DNA of 64,000 nucleotides from Nocardia thailandica NBRC 100428 (lineage in GTDB: Bacteria; Actinomycetota; Actinomycetes; Mycobacteriales; Mycobacteriaceae): contig NZ_BAGK01000224.1 of NCBI RefSeq assembly GCF_000308795.1, positions 1 through 64,000 on the forward strand. Direction: 5' to 3'. Of this stretch, positions 59,012 through 64,000 are shown piece by piece. Position numbers and translations under genes: made by a program. Each line of letters opens with the position of its first letter. The first letter of the stretch is position 1. The notes under the pieces are model-generated. The model did no database searches. It saw nothing but the letters and a program-made list of their open reading frames with translations, and was not told the DNA's origin.

Positions 59012-59045
59012 CGCAGAGCCCGCCGGTGTTCCGGCGGGCTCTGCG
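59012..59045. terminator. bidirectional terminator
   Basis: Perfect 15-bp arms enclose the loop TGTT between the convergent SRPBCC and MarR genes, followed by a short GTTTCT on the plus side. Confidence 0.8.
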
Positions 59046-59050
59046 CGTTT

Positions 59051-59500
59051 CTAGCCGAGGCCCTGCCGGATCTCGTCGAGCAGGTCGGCGCCGCGGGTGA
59101 GCAGGTCCTTGATGGCGGCGACCTCGTCGTCGGTGAACTGCGCGGCCAGGGTGCGCTCGACGGCGATGGCGCGGGCGTCGGCCTCGTCGGTGAGCGCCCG
59201 GCCCGCCTCGGTCAGCCGTGTCTCTAGCACGTTCTTGTGCCACTCGTGCGGGGTGCGCTCGACCAGGCCGCGTTCCTGCAGGTTGCCGAGCACGGTGTTC
59301 ATGGTCGGCGGGGTGACCCCGGCCAGGCGGGCCAGCGCCGCGGCGGAGATGCCGGGGTTCTCCGCGAGATGCAGCAGGGCGCTGAACTGCGGGACGGTCA
59401 GTCCGAAGGGCTTGAGCGCCGCCGTCTTCGCCGCGATCAGCGCCTGTTCGGCGCGCTTGATGTACGAGCCGAGACGCTCGGCGGCGGGCATGGACGTCAT
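59051..59500 (-). CDS. MarR-family transcriptional regulator
   Basis: The protein is 149 residues from the ATG at 59500; a start at 59521 would add seven. The winged helix includes ISAAALARLAGVTPPTMNTVLGNLQERGLVER and a wing before the C-terminal dimerisation helices. A perfect palindrome in the divergent promoter is its likely operator, so it should control the SMP-30-like gene and itself. Confidence 0.9.
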   Translation of the reverse strand: MTSMPAAERLGSYIKRAEQALIAAKTAALKPFGLTVPQFSALLHLAENPGISAAALARLAGVTPPTMNTVLGNLQERGLVERTPHEWHKNVLETRLTEAGRALTDEADARAIAVERTLAAQFTDDEVAAIKDLLTRGADLLDEIRQGLG

Positions 59501-59536
59501 AGCGGCATCGTATCCGCCCATCGGAACATTAACCCC

Positions 59537-59566
59537 TTGACGATGATTAGAACTCTAATCTACGTT
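59537..59566 (+). promoter_or_regulatory. promoter with MarR operator between -35 and -10
   Basis: TTGACG at 59537-59542 and TACGTT at 59561-59566 are 18 bp apart. The palindrome GATTAGA-AC-TCTAATC fills 59545-59560, exactly the spacer. A bound MarR dimer would exclude RNA polymerase. The lower GC content of this stretch contrasts with its surroundings. Confidence 0.7.
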
Positions 59567-59613
59567 AAGACCCGTTGTTGAGTGTGAAGCTTCAGCCATG
59601 GAAGAGGTCTGAG

Positions 59614-60600
59614 ATGTTCCGATCCCGCTTCGCCGTGGCCGCCTTGGCGGCGGCCAGTGTCACGGCCGGATGCGGCACCGACACCGCCGAGCCCGCGCCC
59701 GCGGCGGCCGCCCCCGCGGTGACCACCGCCTTCGGCCTGCCCGGCGACCGCGCCTACCCCGAGGGCATCGCCCTCGACCCGCGCTCCGGGGACACCTACG
59801 TCGGCTCCTACAGCACCGGCGCGATCTACCGGGCGGCCGCGGGCGCGAGCCGGGCCGAGGAGTTCCTCGCGGCGGGCGCCGACGGGCGCGCCACCGCCAA
59901 CGGCCTCGCCGTCGACGGCCGCGGCAGGCTGTGGGTCATCGATTCGACCGCGGGCGTCACCGTCTACGACACCGCCACCCGGGCGCCGCTCGCCCGCTTC
60001 GACGTGCCCGGCCCGGCGCCGCACTTCGTCAACGACCTGGCCCTGACGCCGGACGGCACGGCCTACCTGACCGACAGCGTGCGCAACGTGCTCTACGCGG
60101 TCGCCCCCGAGCGCGTCGACCGGGGCGAGCGCGGGACGCTCGCCGTCGCCGCGGAACTCGCCGCGGCGCTGCCCCAGCCCGTGGCGCCGGACGCGCTGGA
60201 GCTCAACGGCATCGTCGCCGACCCGGCGGGACGCTTCCTGCTGGTGGTCGCCATGACCTCGGGCACCCTGATCCGCGTCGACCCCACCGGCGCGACCGCG
60301 CCGCGCGCCATCGCCCTGACCGGCGGCGACGTCCGCCACGGCGACGGCCTCGCCCTCGACGGCCGCACCCTGTGGGTGGTCCACAACGTGGACGACACGA
60401 TCAGCCGCTGGACGCTGAACGCCGACGGCACCGCCGCCACCCGCGAGGCCACCTTCCACGACCCCGCGCTCCAGATCCCGACCACCATGGTGCGCAGCGG
60501 CCACCGGGCGCTGGTGGTGTCGTCCCAGTTCGACAAGGGCGGCCCGATGGGGCCGGGCACGCCGGGGCCGTTCGCCGTCCACGCGGTCGACGGCATCTGA
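59614..60600 (+). CDS. SMP-30/gluconolactonase-like lipoprotein
   Basis: The protein is 328 residues from the ATG at 59614. The signal peptide ends in a lipobox SVTAGC (Cys20). The mature part is a beta-propeller with repeated YVGSYSTGAIYR, GLAVDGRGRLWVID and GDGLALDGRTLWVV blades. Such proteins hydrolyse sugar lactones or bind small molecules at the cell surface. A MarR-type promoter controls it. Confidence 0.85.
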   Translation: MFRSRFAVAALAAASVTAGCGTDTAEPAPAAAAPAVTTAFGLPGDRAYPEGIALDPRSGDTYVGSYSTGAIYRAAAGASRAEEFLAAGADGRATANGLAVDGRGRLWVIDSTAGVTVYDTATRAPLARFDVPGPAPHFVNDLALTPDGTAYLTDSVRNVLYAVAPERVDRGERGTLAVAAELAAALPQPVAPDALELNGIVADPAGRFLLVVAMTSGTLIRVDPTGATAPRAIALTGGDVRHGDGLALDGRTLWVVHNVDDTISRWTLNADGTAATREATFHDPALQIPTTMVRSGHRALVVSSQFDKGGPMGPGTPGPFAVHAVDGI

Positions 60601-60606
60601 TCGGAC

Positions 60607-61389
60607 TCAGAGCGTGGTCAGGAAGTCCCTGATCACCGCGGCGACCTCGTCGGGCCGCTCGACCTGCGGCGAGTGACCCGCCTCCTCGACGATGTGCACC
60701 CGGGCGCCCGCCGCGGCGTAGCGGTCGGCAGCCCGGGCGCAGTCGTAGAGGCGGTCGTGGCGCCCGTGGACGACAAGGACCGGCAGGCCGAGGCGGGCGA
60801 CGCGGGCGTCGAGCGGGTCGGCGGCGAACTCGGCGCCGCGGGCGGACAGGGCGTAGTGCAACCCCGCGGGCTGGGCGGCCCGGAAGTCGGCGACGACGAG
60901 ATCGGCCAGGCCCGCGACCGTCGCCGCGCGGAATCCCGGGCCGAAGCCGGACCGGTTGCCGAGCCGGACCAGCGGCGCGGGCGTCCAGCGCTGCGCGAAG
61001 CGGATCACGGAGGGCCGCACCACGCCCGCCGCCCAGGTCGGCACCCGCGCGCCGGTGTAGTCCGGACTCTGCCCGATGACCACCGCGCCACGCACGCCGG
61101 GCAGCACGGCGGCCACCCCCAGCGCGAGCTCGGCGCCGAAGGAGTGGCCGACCACCACGCAGGCGGGCAGTTCCAGCGCCGCCAGCGCCTCGACGACCTC
61201 CGCGGTCCGCGCGGCCGAATCCAGCGGCGCGCCACCGGCGCCCTGCCCGCTGGTGTCGACGCGGATCACCCGGAACTCCCCCAGCCGCTCGGCCAGGGCG
61301 CCGAACCAGTGGATCGAACCGGGGATGCCGTGGATCAGCACCAGCGCGGGCAGCGCGCCCGTCCCCTGATCGTGCAGCGTGACGCTCAT
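60607..61389 (-). CDS. alpha/beta hydrolase
   Basis: This 260-residue protein has the oxyanion strand LVLIHGIPGS, nucleophile elbow GHSFGAEL, a late aspartate in VVHGRHDRL and a histidine in EEAGHSPQVE. A complete catalytic triad is therefore visible. It lies convergent to the SMP-30-like gene and divergent from the FAD monooxygenase. Confidence 0.9.
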   Translation of the reverse strand: MSVTLHDQGTGALPALVLIHGIPGSIHWFGALAERLGEFRVIRVDTSGQGAGGAPLDSAARTAEVVEALAALELPACVVVGHSFGAELALGVAAVLPGVRGAVVIGQSPDYTGARVPTWAAGVVRPSVIRFAQRWTPAPLVRLGNRSGFGPGFRAATVAGLADLVVADFRAAQPAGLHYALSARGAEFAADPLDARVARLGLPVLVVHGRHDRLYDCARAADRYAAAGARVHIVEEAGHSPQVERPDEVAAVIRDFLTTL

Positions 61390-61440
61390 GCGCCGACCGT
61401 ACGCGAGTCCGTCGCGCGACCGTTGCCGGAGGGCCCACTC

Positions 61441-61461
61441 TCTACTACCCTACGTAGTAGA
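61441..61461. promoter_or_regulatory. palindromic operator before the FAD monooxygenase
   Basis: TCTACTAC-CCTAC-GTAGTAGA is an inverted repeat with 8-bp arms. It lies between divergent hydrolase and monooxygenase genes, 20 bp before the GTG start. It looks like a TetR-family site, but no such gene is adjacent. Confidence 0.55.
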
Positions 61462-61480
61462 CAAGTCGAGGGGGGCAACG

Positions 61481-62557
61481 GTGCCAGAGTCCAGCGCGAG
61501 ATCGGCCGCGATCGTCGGGGGTGGAATCGCCGGGATCGCGGCGGCGCTCGCGCTGCGATCGGCGGGATGGGCGGTCACCGTCCACGAGCGGGCCACGGAC
61601 CTGGCCGAGGTCGGCGCCGGAATCACCCTGGCGCCCAACGCCCTGTCCGCCCTCGACGCGCTGGGGGCGGGCGCCACGGTCCGCCGCGCCGCGCTCCCCG
61701 ACCACACCGGCACCGTCCTCGACCGCCACGGCACCCCGCTCGCCGCGACACCCCTGCGCGAGTTCGCCCACGGCGATCTCGTCGCCCTCCACCGCGCCGA
61801 CCTGCTGTCGGCGCTGGCCGAGCGCCTGCCCCCGGACCGCCTCCGGCTCGGCACCACGGTCCTGCGCGCCGAGACCGACGGCACCGTGCACACCGCCGCC
61901 GACAGCGTCCGCTACGACCTCGTCGTCGCGGCCGACGGGGTGCGCAGCCGCCTGCGCACCCAGCTGTGGCCCGGCAGCCACGCCCGCGACACCGGCATCC
62001 ATGCCTGGCGCTGGATCGCCGACCCGGCACCGGAGACGCTGTGCGGCATGGTCGTCGGCGCCCACGGCGAGATCGGCGTCATCCCGATCGACCGGGGTCG
62101 CGCGTACGCCTGGGCCGCGACCCGCCGCCCCGACCTCGGCCTCGCCCAATTCGCCGACTGGTGCGACCCGGCGCCCGCGCTCCTCGCCGCGGCCGACCCG
62201 GAGCGCATGATCCGGACGGATCTGCTCGACGTCGCGGTCCCGGCGGAGCTGGCCCGCGGGCGGGTCGTGCTGATCGGCGACGCCGCCCACGGCATGCTGC
62301 CGCACCTGGGACAGGGCGCCGGCCTCGCCCTGGAGGACGCCGTGGTCCTGGCCGCGCACGCCCCCGACCTCGCGACCTACTCCGCCGAGCGCAGGCCGCG
62401 GGTGGCCCGGCTCAACCGGCTGGCCCGGCGGATGGCGCGGGTGGCGATGCCGGGCTCGGAGGCCGCGGCCCGGTTCCGCGACAGCGTCACCCGGCGCCTG
62501 CCCGACGAACTCGCCACTCGCCGGCTGCGCTCGGCACACGACTGGCGCGCCGGCTGA
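61481..62557 (+). CDS. FAD-dependent aromatic-type monooxygenase
   Basis: This 358-residue flavoprotein has the GxGxxG motif AIVGGGIAGIAAALAL at residues 9-24, the DG motif VVAADGVRSRLR and the GD motif LIGDAAHGMLPHLGQG. This is the para-hydroxybenzoate hydroxylase class. The substrate is unknown; salicylate- or FAD-dependent urate hydroxylase-like enzymes are related. GAGGGGGG precedes the GTG start. Confidence 0.88.
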   Translation: MPESSARSAAIVGGGIAGIAAALALRSAGWAVTVHERATDLAEVGAGITLAPNALSALDALGAGATVRRAALPDHTGTVLDRHGTPLAATPLREFAHGDLVALHRADLLSALAERLPPDRLRLGTTVLRAETDGTVHTAADSVRYDLVVAADGVRSRLRTQLWPGSHARDTGIHAWRWIADPAPETLCGMVVGAHGEIGVIPIDRGRAYAWAATRRPDLGLAQFADWCDPAPALLAAADPERMIRTDLLDVAVPAELARGRVVLIGDAAHGMLPHLGQGAGLALEDAVVLAAHAPDLATYSAERRPRVARLNRLARRMARVAMPGSEAAARFRDSVTRRLPDELATRRLRSAHDWRAG

Positions 62558-62598
62558 GCACCCGTTTCCTGTCGGTACCGCTCACTAATATCGCAGGG

Positions 62599-63594
62599 GT
62601 GGAGGAACTTTCGGGATGGGCAGCAATCGATGACGCGTTGCGACCGCTCTACGGGGACACCGCGCCGACACACTGGGGGACGCTGATCGCCTGGCAGCTG
62701 GGCGGTCCCGATCCGCTAGACGGAATCAGCGCCTACGCCCGCGAGGAACCGGTTCCGCACTGGCACTATGTCAGCTACGGAATGAGCGAACTCGGCGTCG
62801 CGCAATCGAAATCCGGCGACCCGGCCGAATCCGGCTGGGGATTCGAATTCACCTTCCGCCTCACCCGTCGGCCCGGCGAACGGGAGGCGCCGATCTGGGC
62901 CGCCGCATTCCTGCAGAATCTCGCCCGCTATGTGCACGAGTCCGGAAACCGGTTCGCGTCCGGGCATCATCTCGGCGGGCTCGGCCCGTTCGCGGCCGAG
63001 GACACCGAATCGGCGATCCGGGCCGCCGCGGTGATCACCGACCCGGAATTGGGGGCGATCGGAACACCCAACGGCCGCGTCGAATTCCTGCAGATCGTCG
63101 GGCTCACCGAGGCCGAATACGACGCCGCACGCCGGTGGCGCACGCGGGAACTGCTGCGGGTCCTCCGGCCGCGCCTGCCGCTGTGGGTCACCGACCCCGC
63201 CCGCGCCTGCCTGCTCACCGATCCGCAGATCGCGGCCGAGGTGCGCGCGGGCACCACCGAGCAGGGCTCCGGGCTCGGCGAACTCTTCGCCGACACCGTG
63301 GAATGGACCTACGACGGCACCGCGGCGGTCATCCGGATCGGCGCGCACGCGGCGCCGATCGTCGCCGACGCCCTGGCCGACCGGCTCGGGTCGGGAAACG
63401 CGCTGCGGCTCACCGGGAGCGACACCGCGATCCGATTCGCGCCCGCGCCCGAACCCGCATTCCGCGGCGACACCGGCGAATTTCTGGAAATCGACGTGCC
63501 CGCCGCGGCGGTCACGCCCCTGGCCGAGGCGCTGCGGTGCGGCACCGCGACCACCGTTCCCGCCTTGCGGAACCTGATCGTCACCGTCGATTGA
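62599..63594 (+). CDS. suppressor-of-fused (SUFU) domain protein
   Basis: The 331-residue protein has the bacterial SUFU pattern in its first 190 residues: GWAAIDDALRPLYGDTAPTHWGT, DGISAYAREEPVPHWHYVSYGMSE and GFEFTFRLTR. The C-terminal 120 residues look like a second, specific domain. Bacterial SUFU proteins occur as immunity-type proteins of polymorphic toxins and as stand-alone genes; no toxin lies nearby. GTG at 62599 is chosen because it opens the domain, with CAGGG before it. Confidence 0.82.
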   Translation: MEELSGWAAIDDALRPLYGDTAPTHWGTLIAWQLGGPDPLDGISAYAREEPVPHWHYVSYGMSELGVAQSKSGDPAESGWGFEFTFRLTRRPGEREAPIWAAAFLQNLARYVHESGNRFASGHHLGGLGPFAAEDTESAIRAAAVITDPELGAIGTPNGRVEFLQIVGLTEAEYDAARRWRTRELLRVLRPRLPLWVTDPARACLLTDPQIAAEVRAGTTEQGSGLGELFADTVEWTYDGTAAVIRIGAHAAPIVADALADRLGSGNALRLTGSDTAIRFAPAPEPAFRGDTGEFLEIDVPAAAVTPLAEALRCGTATTVPALRNLIVTVD

Positions 63595-63704
63595 TCACGA
63601 CTCGGTACGAATGTGGTACAGCCTCTTTTCTTTCCGCTACAGTGGGCGCCGCCCGGATCCGGCGTGATCGGCCGGCAGGTGTTTTTCGAGATGGGTAAAC
63701 GTTA

Positions 63705-64000
63705 GTGAAGAAGCTGCTGCTGAGCGTGGTGACCGGCCTCGCCCTCGTTTCCGGCGGCGCCGCGGTGACGGCGCCCGCCCAGGCCGCGCCCGCCCCCGCG
63801 CCCAAATGGGGCGCCATCGCGGTGTCCTCGGTGAACGGCGTCGCCGGCATGGTGCGCAATCGCGAGACGAAGCAGGCGGCCACCGACGAAGCGATCGCGG
63901 TGTGCGACCGCGAGATCACCACCACCGACACCGGTTCGGGCCTGCCACCGCACGACTGCACCGTCGCGGTCGTCGTCAGCAGCGGTTCGTGCATGTCGCT
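63705..64000 (+). CDS. secreted DUF4189-domain protein (cut by window edge)
   Basis: The frame begins MKKLLLSVVTGLALVSGG at a GTG and has a signal peptide cleaved near APAQAAPAP. The mature part WGAIAVSSVNGVAGMV and the cysteine in ACD-like AIAVCDRE match the DUF4189 family of actinobacterial secreted proteins, with paired cysteines later (HDCTVAVVVSSGSC). The C-terminus lies outside. An in-frame ATG just upstream is cut off by a stop, so GTG is the start. Confidence 0.8.
   Translation, partial: MKKLLLSVVTGLALVSGGAAVTAPAQAAPAPAPKWGAIAVSSVNGVAGMVRNRETKQAATDEAIAVCDREITTTDTGSGLPPHDCTVAVVVSSGSCMS

Noticed and set aside
1..64000. CRISPR arrays, insertion sequences, phage genes and rRNA/tRNA genes
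   Set aside because: No regularly spaced repeats, transposase or integrase motifs, or conserved RNA sequences were seen on either strand.

Overview
The window is a very GC-rich (roughly 70% by eye) bacterial chromosome segment packed with overlapping, co-directional genes, many starting with GTG. The gene content points to a mycolic-acid actinomycete, most likely Nocardia or a close relative. It has a RamB-type acetate regulator, a FadE5-like acyl-CoA dehydrogenase, an LpdC-like lipoamide dehydrogenase, a Pit transporter followed by DUF3349 proteins as in mycobacteria, SAM-IV riboswitches, and WXG100/DUF1023-like and DUF4189 proteins. The genus call is an inference; no rRNA or tRNA gene was seen.

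Bases 1-11.7 kb hold purine catabolism. Xanthine dehydrogenase parts (a [2Fe-2S] subunit cut by the left edge and an FAD subunit) and the maturation factors MocA and XdhC lie with 8-oxoguanine deaminase, uricase, HIU hydrolase and OHCU decarboxylase. A divergent HxlR/quinone-oxidoreductase pair splits the xdh run. An NMT1/SsuA-like ABC importer with a TetR regulator follows. From 11.7-20.6 kb come the Pit phosphate transporter operon, DNA ligase LigB, RamB, a hipBA toxin-antitoxin pair and fadE5; a decayed copy of a ramB 3' segment lies on the far side of hipBA. From 20.6-26.5 kb is a complete urtABCDE urea importer with a terminal GntR regulator and an elaborate palindromic promoter.

From 26.5-33.3 kb are small enzymes, a second HxlR/oxidoreductase pair, a polysaccharide deacetylase, an L,D-transpeptidase and lpdC. 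From 33.3-39.1 kb lies an apparent SARP regulon: a 1045-residue BTAD/NB-ARC/TPR regulator, a DrrAB-like exporter, a GtrA membrane protein and a DUF4097 protein. All three candidate target promoters carry GTCAG heptamers at 11-bp steps. From 39-46.6 kb are a WXG100-like/DUF1023 pair, an M19 peptidase, a prolyl oligopeptidase and a TetR-hydrolase pair.

From 46.7-58.4 kb is the most unusual part. Two SAM-IV riboswitches on the minus strand each head an operon. One is a seven-gene run: a LIV-type ABC importer, an LLM flavin oxidoreductase and two carboxymuconolactone-decarboxylase-like proteins. The other is a three-gene run: an AfsA-like hotdog protein, a HAD phosphatase and an unknown beta-rich protein. 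The latter looks like a butyrolactone-type small-molecule pathway under S-adenosylmethionine control and is my leading candidate for an undescribed system. The right end has a MarR-controlled SMP-30-like lipoprotein, an FAD monooxygenase, a suppressor-of-fused-domain protein and a truncated DUF4189 secreted protein.
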